This document shows positions 7,501-14,628 of a DNA stretch of 19,422 nucleotides, piece after piece. The position numbers and the translations under genes were made by a program. The stretch covers positions 1 to 19,422 of the forward strand of contig DGTF01000037.1 of assembly GCA_002394235.1 (NCBI GenBank), read 5' to 3'. Source of the stretch: Eubacterium sp. UBA4343 (GTDB lineage: Bacteria; Bacillota; Clostridia; Lachnospirales; Lachnospiraceae). The notes beneath the pieces were generated by a model. That model searched no databases, had not been told where the DNA came from, and worked only from the letters and a program-made list of their open reading frames with translations. How positions within the stretch are numbered: position 1 is the stretch's first letter; each line of letters starts with the position of its first letter.

Positions 7501-9369
7501 ATGGCAGAGTTCAGGTTTTCTTTTATTCAACTTTTCTTTCGGATTTTGGCGAGACAGACGGGGCAGATCGGCAAGATTGATTTTGTGCCGCAGAAACCGC
7601 ATTTTGAGGGGAAGCCTGTGGAGCAGCCTTTTGAGCGGGCGACTCCGGAATCGCAGGGAATTTCTTCGAATCATATCAGGGAGTATTTGATTTCTCTTCA
7701 TGATGATCCGGAGGCGGCTATCCAGCAGGCCATGGTTATCCGTCACGGGAAGGTGATCTGTGAATGCAGCTTCGCGCCTTATCAGCGTGGCATGTGGCAT
7801 GTAACTTATTCCATGTGCAAGACCTTCACCGGCATTGCGACGGGATTGGCGATCCATGAGGGACTGCTGACTCTGAACGAGGGACTGGATGAGATTTTTC
7901 CTTCCAATATTAAGCTCCTTAGCCGGTTCAGCCGCAAGCGGGTCACGGTGCGGGATCTTCTTCAGATGACAAGCGGGGTGGATTATTCGGAGTCTGGCGC
8001 ATTGGATGGCAGCGACTGGTGTACGAATTTCATGTCGGCGGGATTCAAGTCGGATCCCGGAACAAAGTTTGATTATAATTCGATGAATTCCTTTATGCTT
8101 TCTGCGGCTATCCAGGTAAAAAGCGGACAGACTATGTTTGATTTTCTGAAGGACAGGATCTTTGACCCAATGGGAATCCGGGAGATTTTCTGGGAGAAAA
8201 GTCCGATGGGATACACGAAGGGCGGATGGGGGTGTTTTATCCGACCAGAGGATGCATGCAAGATCGGTCAGCTTTTGATGAACAAAGGCGAGTGGAAGGG
8301 AAAACAGCTTGTGCCGAAGCATTGGGTAGAGGAGATGACCAGATCTCACGTGGATAACGGCAAGTTCGGCTATGGCTATCAGGTCTGGATGGAGGAACGT
8401 CCGGGTGGATATGCCATGAACGGGCTGTTCGGGCAGGATGTCATCTGCTACCCGGATCTGGATATGATCCTCATGGTTAACGCGGGCAACCGAGAGCTGT
8501 TCCAGGAGGGCAATCTGACTGAAATTATGAGGCGGTACTGGGGCGCATCTTTTGTGGCTTCCGATGATCCCCTGGCGGAGAATCCTGCGGCTCTTCACAA
8601 GCTGATGAGTACGATTGCCGAGTACAGCGGATATGATACCTTCGGTGGTTCCGGTGTCGGAAGCGCGGTTCTTTCAGTGGCAGTGAAGCAGAACCTGGCA
8701 GAGATACCGGTGTATCATAAGAAGCGGAGGAGAAGGAAGGGCTGGGGTTTGTGGTCGAAAAAATCCACCGTGATGTCTCCTTCTGAGATGCTGGACGTTC
8801 TGGACGCACACACCTACCTGATGGAAAAAGGCAGGGCAGGTATTTTTCCACTGGTGTGCCAGGTAACGCACAATAACTACACGGACGGTATTCAAAAGAT
8901 CGGATTTCAGAGGGTTGAGGATACGATGGTCATTCTTCTGTACGAGGGAGATGACGTACATCATGTCAATGTGGGATTTGAGAGACCCGAGATCAGCGAG
9001 ATTGTACTGCATGGAGAACCGTATTATATCGGAACCACCGGGCGGATTGCGACGGATGAGTATGATCACGTGGTTCTGCTTCTGGAAATCGCTTTTCTGG
9101 AAGAAGCCTGCACACGAAAAATCAATCTTTACTTTGACGGGGAGGATGTTCTGGCGCGCTTCTCGGAGACGCCGGGCGACGCGGTTATCGCGGATGCCAT
9201 CCGTTACTCCGGCGAAGATCCGGATTTCCTGAAGCTTCCGTTTATACGCCAGTTTGTGGAGCAGGGAGGACGGGATCTTCTTGATGAGTCCCTGCAGGCG
9301 GCGATCCATCCCAGGGATATCGGTCATGTCATGTCGGCTGCGGATGAGAATTCCAGAGAGGGAATTTGA
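7501..9369 (+). CDS. Serine hydrolase, beta-lactamase/esterase (class C) family, with long C-terminal region
   Basis: A 622-residue protein with a penicillin-binding/esterase fold in its first 370 residues. The nucleophile motif SMCK is at 104-107, the second motif Tyr192-Asn-Ser at 192-194, and a GLFGQ block at 308-312 replaces the KTG box. No clear signal peptide or membrane segment is seen, so it is probably cytosolic. A basic linker (KKRRRRKGW, 407-415) leads into about 200 residues of unrecognised sequence. The start is put at 7501, with GGGGAGAG just upstream. An ATG at 7489 is possible, and a GTG at 7333 would only add translated repeat sequence. It precedes the TAXI-TRAP genes by 63 bases, probably in one operon. 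Substrate unknown. Confidence 0.85.
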   Translation: MAEFRFSFIQLFFRILARQTGQIGKIDFVPQKPHFEGKPVEQPFERATPESQGISSNHIREYLISLHDDPEAAIQQAMVIRHGKVICECSFAPYQRGMWHVTYSMCKTFTGIATGLAIHEGLLTLNEGLDEIFPSNIKLLSRFSRKRVTVRDLLQMTSGVDYSESGALDGSDWCTNFMSAGFKSDPGTKFDYNSMNSFMLSAAIQVKSGQTMFDFLKDRIFDPMGIREIFWEKSPMGYTKGGWGCFIRPEDACKIGQLLMNKGEWKGKQLVPKHWVEEMTRSHVDNGKFGYGYQVWMEERPGGYAMNGLFGQDVICYPDLDMILMVNAGNRELFQEGNLTEIMRRYWGASFVASDDPLAENPAALHKLMSTIAEYSGYDTFGGSGVGSAVLSVAVKQNLAEIPVYHKKRRRRKGWGLWSKKSTVMSPSEMLDVLDAHTYLMEKGRAGIFPLVCQVTHNNYTDGIQKIGFQRVEDTMVILLYEGDDVHHVNVGFERPEISEIVLHGEPYYIGTTGRIATDEYDHVVLLLEIAFLEEACTRKINLYFDGEDVLARFSETPGDAVIADAIRYSGEDPDFLKLPFIRQFVEQGGRDLLDESLQAAIHPRDIGHVMSAADENSREGI

Positions 9370-9432
9370 CGTTTCATGGTCAATGTCATGATCAGACAAG
9401 TGAACAAATAATTTGAGGGAGAGATTTATATC

Positions 9433-10407
9433 ATGAGAAAACAAAAAGGATTCCGAATGCTGTGTGTGCTGCTTGTACTGGCTGTCTCGGTGAGCATGAC
9501 AGGCTGCACACAGTATAAGGAGAGGATGATGTTCGGTACCGGAGGAACGGCAGGAACGTATTATTCGTACGGCGGTGTTCTGGCCCAATATATGAAGAAT
9601 TACGCGAATGTCCGTGTTACAGCAGTTTCTACGGGAGGTTCCAAGGTGAATATCCAGAGCATCCAGGACGGAGATTTTCAGCTCGGCTTTACGCAGTCAG
9701 ACGTGATGTCGTACGGCTGGGACGGCACCCGCGCTTTTGAGAAGGACGGCGGGACGCATTCCTTCCGTGTGCTCGGGGCGCTCTACGCGGAGACGGTTCA
9801 GCTGATTACCATGGATAAGGATATTCAAAGCGTATCGGATCTGAAGGGTAAGAGCGTATCCATCGGAGAAGCCGGATCCGGTGTATATTTCAACGCGATT
9901 GACGTTCTTGCCGGAGCGGGGCTGGATATCGACGATATCAAACCGCAGTACCAGTCTTTTGAGGATTCCAAGGAATCTCTCAAAGACGGCAAGATCGATG
10001 CCGCATTTATCGTGGCGGGCGCACCCACCTCGGCGATCACCGAGCTCGCAACGACCAACGGAGTGAACTTTGTGAATATTGACGGAGAGGTCCGGGATTC
10101 CATCATGGAGAAATGTCCGTATTATGAATCTTATTCCATTCCCGCCGGCACCTATCCGGGGCAGAAGAAGGATATAGATACGATTACCGTGCTTGCGACC
10201 GTGATCGTATCGGCATCCGCGGACACGGACACGGTCTATGATCTGACCAGGGCAATATTCTCAAACGCGAAGGAAATCGCGAAGGAGAATGCGAGAGGCG
10301 AGGAGCTGAACCTTAAAACGGCGACAAGTATTACGACAGTCCCGTATCATGAGGGCGCTGCAAGATACTATAAAGAACAGGGCTACACAGTGAATACGGA
10401 AGAATAA
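9433..10407 (+). CDS. TAXI family TRAP transporter solute-binding lipoprotein
   Basis: Extracytoplasmic solute receptor of a TRAP transporter, 324 residues. It has a short lipoprotein signal with lipobox SMTGC and the lipidated Cys25, so it should be tethered outside the cell membrane. The family block GTGGTAGTYYSYGG follows at 35-48, and the later SIGEAGSGVYFNAIDVLAGAGL segment is typical of TAXI receptors. Members bind small acids such as glutamate or dicarboxylates; the ligand here cannot be told. A GAGGGAGAG binding site stands upstream. The fused permease follows directly, completing the transporter. Repeat copy B begins at its stop codon. Confidence 0.93.
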   Translation: MRKQKGFRMLCVLLVLAVSVSMTGCTQYKERMMFGTGGTAGTYYSYGGVLAQYMKNYANVRVTAVSTGGSKVNIQSIQDGDFQLGFTQSDVMSYGWDGTRAFEKDGGTHSFRVLGALYAETVQLITMDKDIQSVSDLKGKSVSIGEAGSGVYFNAIDVLAGAGLDIDDIKPQYQSFEDSKESLKDGKIDAAFIVAGAPTSAITELATTNGVNFVNIDGEVRDSIMEKCPYYESYSIPAGTYPGQKKDIDTITVLATVIVSASADTDTVYDLTRAIFSNAKEIAKENARGEELNLKTATSITTVPYHEGAARYYKEQGYTVNTEE

Positions 10408-10470
10408 GCATGGAGCGGTGCGAAGCAACGCGAGAATGCGGGGACTTATACAGTGTGTGGCGCGATGTAT
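10407..10470 (+). repeat. Mosaic repeat, copy B (short)
   Basis: The block AGCATGGAGCGGTGC matches copy C at 13662-13676 with one mismatch. The following part, TGCGAAGCAACG then GGGGACTTATACAGT, matches the reverse complement of copy A. It occupies the gap between the TAXI and permease genes and starts exactly at the last base of the TAXI stop codon. Copy B thus joins segments found separately in A and C. Confidence 0.65.
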
Positions 10471-10530
10471 CGTATGGCCGTTTACTAAACGAATATTCTG
10501 GCAGAATGCCTGTCTGTTCGATACAAATGA

Positions 10531-10546
10531 GGAGGAGATAAGATTG
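10531..10546 (+). promoter_or_regulatory. Ribosome binding site and TTG start of the TRAP permease
   Basis: GGAGGAGATAAGATTG: a strong binding site eight bases before a TTG codon at 10544. The open frame continues back to a GTG at 10418, but those 42 codons lie in repeat copy B and encode a Cys- and Arg-rich stretch unlike TRAP permeases. The TTG is therefore the preferred start. Confidence 0.75.
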
Positions 10547-12529
10547 AACGATTCAAAAGAAAAGATAAAGCCGGGAGCTTCCGGTGCGGAAGTGACAAAC
10601 GGGGACGGTCAGGGCGCCGTGAAGGGCGATCTCGACGCGTTGATGCGGAAGTATGACCGGGAATCTAATACCAGGATATGGACCGGAAAACCGAAGATCA
10701 TGATCACCGCAATTCTGGCGGCTTTTTCGATCTGGTGCATCTATGTGACCCTGTTTGCCACCTTTCTGGAGGAAATCCGTCTGACCTCCTTTCTCGGGCT
10801 GGTCATCCTGATGGGATTTCTGATCTATCCTTCGAAGAAGGGAATTCAGAAGGAAAATTACATGCCGCTCGGTGATATTATATTCATGATTGCGGGTGCG
10901 GCATCATTCTTTTATTTTACGTTTTCCGCGAACACCATCATCAATCAGGGTACCCGGTTTCAGTGGTATCAGATCATCATCGGGATTGTCGGTATCGCCG
11001 CGCTCGTCGAGATTACCAGGCGGTGTGTAGGACTTCCGATCCTGATTGTCGCGGCGGTTTTCGTCATCTATGCACTGACCTACGGACTGACGAACCCCGA
11101 CTTTTTCGGGCGGCTGAAGTATCTGATCCGGAATCTGTTTTATACAAAGGAAGGAATTTTTTCGACTCCGGTCAACGTTTGCTCCAAGTACATCGTCGTG
11201 TTCATTATCTTCGGCGCGTTTCTGGAGAGGACCGGAATCTCCAATTTCTTTATTGATCTGGCAAACTGCGTGGCGGGAAGATTTGCGGGAGGACCGGCAA
11301 AGGTTGCGGTCATCTCCTCGGCGCTCTGCGGCATGGTCTCCGGATCGTCTGTCGGAAATACGGTGACCACCGGTTCCGTGACGATTCCAATGATGAAGAA
11401 GACCGGTTACCGTCCGGAGTTTGCCGGAGCGGTAGAGGCCGCGGCCTCTACCGGAGGACAGATCATGCCTCCGATCATGGGAGCCGCCGCATTTCTGATG
11501 GCAGACTTCGTCGGTGTTCCATACTCGGATATCATCGGAAGAGCGGTTCTCCCGGCAATCCTTTATTTCATGGGAATTTTTATTTCGGTCCATCTGGAAG
11601 CCAAAAAACTGAATCTTCACGGCATTCCCAAGGAACAGCTTCCGCACGCGGGCAAACTGATGAAGAAGATCTATCTGCTGCTCCCGCTGGTGATGCTTGT
11701 CATCTGGGTATCCGGAAACTTCATGACCATGCAGAAAGCGGCTTCTCTTGCCATTGTTCTTTCCATCGTGGTCAGCCTGTTTGACAGAGATAACCGGATC
11801 ACGCCCCGGAAAATCATTGATGCGCTGGAGGCCGGAGGGCGGAGCACCATCACTGTGGCGGCGGCCTGCGGAGTTGCGGGAATCATCTCGGGCTCGATCA
11901 CAATGACGGGACTGGCGAATGATCTGATCAATGCCATTGTCGGAGTAGCTGGGAACAAGCTGATCATCGCGCTTCTTCTGACGATGGTCTGCTGCATCAT
12001 CCTTGGAATGGGGGTACCTACGACGGCAAACTACTGTATCATGGCGGCGACGACTGCGCCGATTCTGATCCGGATGGGAGTACCGATTCTCGCGGCGCAT
12101 TTCTTCGTGTTCTATTTTGGAATCGTGGCGGATATCACGCCTCCGGTTGCACTGGCTGCCTATGCGGGATCCGCAATCGCGAAGAGCAATCCGATGAAGA
12201 CGGCATTTAACGCCTCAAAGCTTGCAATTGCGGTATTTATCGTACCCTATATGTTCTGCTACAACCCGGCCATGCTTCTGATCGATACATCCGCGCTGAC
12301 CGTTGTACGGATCGCGATCACAGCGGCCATCGGTATCTTCGGTATTGCTGCCTCTTTCGAGGGATATTGCTTCGCCGGTATGAATCCGGTGATGCGGGTG
12401 ATCATTGCGGCGGGTGGCCTGCTGCTGATTCACCCCGGTACGCTCACCGATGTGGCAGGTCTGTGTATTGTTGTGATTTGTCTGCTGATTCAGTATGGAA
12501 AGCGCAGAAAGAGTGCAGCGGTTTCGTGA
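10544..12529 (+). CDS. TRAP transporter fused permease (4TM/12TM, DctQM type)
   Basis: Membrane component of a TAXI-type TRAP transporter, with the small and large permease subunits fused into one chain of 661 residues, the usual size. A hydrophilic lead of about 40 residues is followed by many membrane segments. Family blocks are SGSSVGNTVTTG from 266, STGGQIMPP at 302-310 and GMGVPTTANY from 488. It works with the upstream lipoprotein to import an organic acid driven by a sodium or proton gradient. It starts with TTG behind a strong GGAGG site. A kinase-like gene follows after about 60 bases, so the operon may continue. Ligand not predictable from sequence. Confidence 0.94.
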   Translation: MNDSKEKIKPGASGAEVTNGDGQGAVKGDLDALMRKYDRESNTRIWTGKPKIMITAILAAFSIWCIYVTLFATFLEEIRLTSFLGLVILMGFLIYPSKKGIQKENYMPLGDIIFMIAGAASFFYFTFSANTIINQGTRFQWYQIIIGIVGIAALVEITRRCVGLPILIVAAVFVIYALTYGLTNPDFFGRLKYLIRNLFYTKEGIFSTPVNVCSKYIVVFIIFGAFLERTGISNFFIDLANCVAGRFAGGPAKVAVISSALCGMVSGSSVGNTVTTGSVTIPMMKKTGYRPEFAGAVEAAASTGGQIMPPIMGAAAFLMADFVGVPYSDIIGRAVLPAILYFMGIFISVHLEAKKLNLHGIPKEQLPHAGKLMKKIYLLLPLVMLVIWVSGNFMTMQKAASLAIVLSIVVSLFDRDNRITPRKIIDALEAGGRSTITVAAACGVAGIISGSITMTGLANDLINAIVGVAGNKLIIALLLTMVCCIILGMGVPTTANYCIMAATTAPILIRMGVPILAAHFFVFYFGIVADITPPVALAAYAGSAIAKSNPMKTAFNASKLAIAVFIVPYMFCYNPAMLLIDTSALTVVRIAITAAIGIFGIAASFEGYCFAGMNPVMRVIIAAGGLLLIHPGTLTDVAGLCIVVICLLIQYGKRRKSAAVS

Positions 12530-12589
12530 TGTCTGCACCATTTTTGAATGACGCGGCCGGCGGATCCGGACCGCGCGGAAAGGAAAATT

Positions 12590-13189
12590 ATGACTGAGTT
12601 AAGGTATCCTGTGATTACGATCAGCCGTCAGTATGCCGCATATGGACGCACCGTGGCGAAGGGACTGTCGGAGGAACTGGGAATCCCGTATTATGATAAG
12701 GATGTGGTCCGGAAAACCGCCGAGCAGAGCGGCTTCTCCGAGGAAGATATCAAGCGCGAGGGAGAGGACCTCAGCAGGGCAGGCAAGTTCATGAATGATC
12801 TGCTGAACAATGCTGCCTCCTATCCGAGTTCGCACGACAGAATCTTCGAGGCACAGAAGGAGGTGGTTCTGAAGCTTGCTGAAGAACCCTGCATCATCGT
12901 CGGCAGATGCGCGGATCACATCCTGACAGAGGCCGGTATCCCGGCCTTCCGGGTCTTTCTGTATGCGGATGAGGAGCACAGAATCCGCAGAGCCGCGGAA
13001 CTTGAGGAGAACAGAGGGCTGGACCCGAAGAAGGCGGCATCCAGAAAGGAACAGCTTCGGGAGATCTACTACAAGACCTACACCGGGGTTGAGATGGGAC
13101 AAATTTCCAATTATAATATCTGTATTGATACAGGAGCTGTCGGTGTCAGGCAATGCATTCAGATCCTCAGTGAGATTCTGAGAAAATAA
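12590..13189 (+). CDS. Cytidylate kinase-like family protein with degenerate P-loop
   Basis: A 199-residue protein of the cytidylate kinase-like group common in Clostridia. Recognisable blocks are VITISRQYAAYGRTVAKGL (8-26), LGIPYYDKDVV, and CIIVGRCADHIL at 101-112. In relatives the first block normally reads GSGGR; here it is AAYGR (16-20), so the glycine-rich nucleotide loop is altered and activity is uncertain. The ATG at 12590 has GGAAAGGA upstream. An ATG at 12548 in the same frame lacks a binding site and adds a GC-rich, non-conserved lead. It is downstream of the TRAP permease, possibly in the same transcript. True housekeeping CMP kinase (Cmk) is a different, longer protein. The substrate is not known. 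Confidence 0.8.
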   Translation: MTELRYPVITISRQYAAYGRTVAKGLSEELGIPYYDKDVVRKTAEQSGFSEEDIKREGEDLSRAGKFMNDLLNNAASYPSSHDRIFEAQKEVVLKLAEEPCIIVGRCADHILTEAGIPAFRVFLYADEEHRIRRAAELEENRGLDPKKAASRKEQLREIYYKTYTGVEMGQISNYNICIDTGAVGVRQCIQILSEILRK

Positions 13190-13190
13190 A

Positions 13191-13328
13191 GCGTCTGTTG
13201 TCTGAAGTGCACTGGACATGGGAGCCGGAGATGAAGGCATCTGTTATCTGAAGCGCACCGGACATGGGAGCCGGAGATGAAAGAATCTGTTATCTGAAGC
13301 GCACCGGACATTACAGTCGGAGAGGAAG
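13191..13328 (+). repeat. Three tandem 46-bp repeats
   Basis: Units lie at 13191-13236, 13237-13282 and 13283-13328. Units 1 and 2 are nearly identical; unit 3 diverges in its last 18 bases, where it merges with the ribosome binding site of the next gene. The 46-bp period is not a multiple of three and the stretch lies between two genes, so it is not coding as a whole. Each of the first two units ends with GGAGCCGGAGATGAA, which resembles a binding site plus start codon. Confidence 0.9.
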
Positions 13329-13340
13329 GGAGGAGAAGAT

Positions 13341-13622
13341 ATGAATTTTCAAATGAGTGATGATTTTTTTAATGAATATGCGAATGAGTCGGACCGTGAA
13401 CATGCGAAGCTGGTATGCGGAAGAGTCGCGGAGAGCGCGGCAGTCGTTCAGAAGCTGAACAAGTATAACCTCACGCTGCGCGATGTGGAGGTTCTGGAGC
13501 GAATGGCAAAGCATTTTGCAGCGCCGGACGCGGATTCCTTTATTATCTTTTGTGAGGGCTTTGCAAGAGGCAGAATGTACGAACAGGACAGAGAGAAAAA
13601 CCAGACGGAGAATCAGGGCTGA
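13341..13622 (+). CDS. Small hypothetical protein
   Basis: I do not recognise this 93-residue protein. It is soluble, charged and probably mostly helical, with a central block KLNKYNLTLRDVEVLERMAKHFAA (written here only to 62) and a hydrophilic C-terminal tail. It has no signal peptide, membrane segment or metal-binding cluster. The start is well supported by GGGAGGAG five bases upstream, which makes it a likely real gene. It follows the 46-bp tandem repeats and is itself followed within ten bases by repeat copy C. Co-transcription with the kinase-like gene is possible but not shown. Confidence 0.7.
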   Translation: MNFQMSDDFFNEYANESDREHAKLVCGRVAESAAVVQKLNKYNLTLRDVEVLERMAKHFAAPDADSFIIFCEGFARGRMYEQDREKNQTENQG

Positions 13623-13655
13623 ATCTGCCGGACAAGAACTTTAGTAACGTCAACA

Positions 13656-13700
13656 GGTATGAGCATGGAGAGGTGCTTTGCACTTTTCCATGCTCATACC
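13656..13700 (+). other. Perfect 21-bp hairpin
   Basis: Bases 13656-13676 pair with 13680-13700 over all 21 positions (two of them G-T) around a TTT loop; the arm begins GGTATGAGCATGG. It lies 34 bases after the small protein's stop. No T-run follows, so it looks like an mRNA-stabilising or processing hairpin, or an arm of a mobile repeat, rather than a terminator. Confidence 0.85.
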
Positions 13701-13712
13701 GGTTATCGGCAC

Positions 13713-13766
13713 GGAAGCTTTGGAGCAGCAAAGTGACGCGGAAGCTTTGGCGCAGCAAGGTGACGC
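13713..13766 (+). repeat. 27-bp direct tandem repeat, two copies
   Basis: GGAAGCTTTGGAGCAGC... at 13713-13739 is repeated at 13740-13766 with only two differences. A third degenerate start (GGAAACGGTGGAGCG) follows. The repeat keeps a reading frame open, giving EALEQQSDA and EALAQQGDA, but the frame is judged untranslated. Confidence 0.85.
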
Positions 13767-13908
13767 GGAAACGGTGGAGCGAACATCTCGGCAGATCGGC
13801 GAAGCCGGTCAACTGCAGGATCGCGGAGAGCGCGAAGTATGGAGCACGGAGCAATCACTCTATGAGGAGCTGCGCATGCGCAGGGCATGGCAGTTTTGGA
13901 CTGTGATT

Positions 13909-13914
13909 AAAGGA
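13909..13914 (+). promoter_or_regulatory. Ribosome binding site deciding the metallopeptidase start
   Basis: AAAGGA lies nine bases before the ATG at 13924. The 82 codons upstream in the same frame are translated repeat sequence starting from a TTG in a hairpin loop, so this site marks the real start. Confidence 0.7.
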
Positions 13915-13923
13915 AGAAAGAAA

Positions 13924-14628
13924 ATGGATGATTTGATCAGTGAGAGCGCAAAGAGGCAGCTTCGGAAGGAGATCCCGGCATTAAAGGCGGAGATTCTGGC
14001 GCTTTACCGGAGTCTGGACCGGAAATTTGGTCTGCATGCGGCAGAAGTACCGATTGAATTCGGATTCGATGAAGAAAGACTTGGAGCTTATACACCGTCC
14101 GGGAATGGACAGGAGGAGAGCTTCTACTTTTCCCTTGTGTTTGTGGGATTTTTGAGCAGAGATTCCCTGCACAGGGAAGACAAACTGGATTTGTACAAAC
14201 ATGAGTATGCCCACTACATGCAGTTTCACATGGATATTCCGAAGGAATACCGGTTCCGGAGCGGTCTCCATGGAAGTGCCTGGAAATACTGCTGCTCTCT
14301 GGTCGGAGCGGCTCCAAGTGAGTACTACCGGTTCGGAAAGGGAAGAGAGAAGCACGACTATGAGAAGGCGTTAAATAATCCGTGGAAAAATCCGCACACC
14401 GCGCTCCTCGATCTTGCTCATCGGAAGAGGGAGGCCGAGGACAGCAGGAACCGGACGATTCGCTACAGGAAGGGTGATATTGTGGTTCATCCGAAGTTCG
14501 GCCCCGGAACGATTGAGGATCTCGAACAGATGACGGGTTCCGTGCGTCTGACCATTCGCTTTCCGGATGCGGTGCGTAAAATCGATCAGAAGTGGCTTCT
14601 TCGCTCGAACTATAAAAAAAGAAGCTGA
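13924..14628 (+). CDS. SprT-like zinc metallopeptidase with C-terminal PcrA-tail-like domain
   Basis: A 234-residue cytosolic protein. The zinc motif HEYAH is at 93-97 and a third ligand follows in HGSAW (His116), 18 residues on, which is the SprT/Wss1 pattern HExxH...HGxxW. The C-terminal 55 residues begin YRKGDIVVHPKFGPGTIEDL (from 181) and resemble the Tudor-like tail of PcrA/UvrD helicases (GD-V-H--FG-G-V), a small beta-barrel that contacts RNA polymerase in PcrA. SprT-like proteases elsewhere act on DNA-protein crosslinks. The combination suggests a nucleic-acid or RNA polymerase-linked protease, but this is inference. The gene is flanked by repeat copy C and a promoter region. Catalytic family likely; tail assignment moderate. 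Confidence 0.75.
   Translation: MDDLISESAKRQLRKEIPALKAEILALYRSLDRKFGLHAAEVPIEFGFDEERLGAYTPSGNGQEESFYFSLVFVGFLSRDSLHREDKLDLYKHEYAHYMQFHMDIPKEYRFRSGLHGSAWKYCCSLVGAAPSEYYRFGKGREKHDYEKALNNPWKNPHTALLDLAHRKREAEDSRNRTIRYRKGDIVVHPKFGPGTIEDLEQMTGSVRLTIRFPDAVRKIDQKWLLRSNYKKRS

Larger units (their letters stand above)
13631..13905 (+). repeat. Hairpin-rich mosaic repeat, copy C
   Basis: This fills the 301-base gap before the metallopeptidase gene. Its left end, CAAGAACTTTAG then CAACAGGTATGAGC, matches the reverse complement of copy A around 7387-7421. Further shared blocks are TATCGGCACGGAAGCT, GAGCAGCAAAGTGACGCGG and GGTGGAGCGAAC. It contains a perfect long hairpin (13656-13700), a 27-bp tandem pair (13713-13766) and a 14-base palindrome CTGCGCATGCGCAG (13870-13883). 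The right boundary is not sharp. An open frame from a TTG at 13678 crosses it into the next gene, but has no binding site. Confidence 0.75.

Noticed and set aside
7468..8598. Long reverse-strand open frame (376 codons) opposite the serine hydrolase
   Set aside because: It is antisense to a clear family member, has no recognisable protein features and an odd His/Arg/Ser-rich composition.
8674..9588. Reverse-strand open frame of 304 codons across the hydrolase/TAXI junction
   Set aside because: It overlaps two supported + strand genes and has no family similarity.
10904..12100. Reverse-strand open frame of 398 codons inside the TRAP permease gene
   Set aside because: Asp/Arg/His-rich translation without any fold; a shadow of the conserved permease frame.
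13191..13328. CRISPR array
   Set aside because: The three 46-bp units are directly abutting with no unique spacers, and no cas genes are present.
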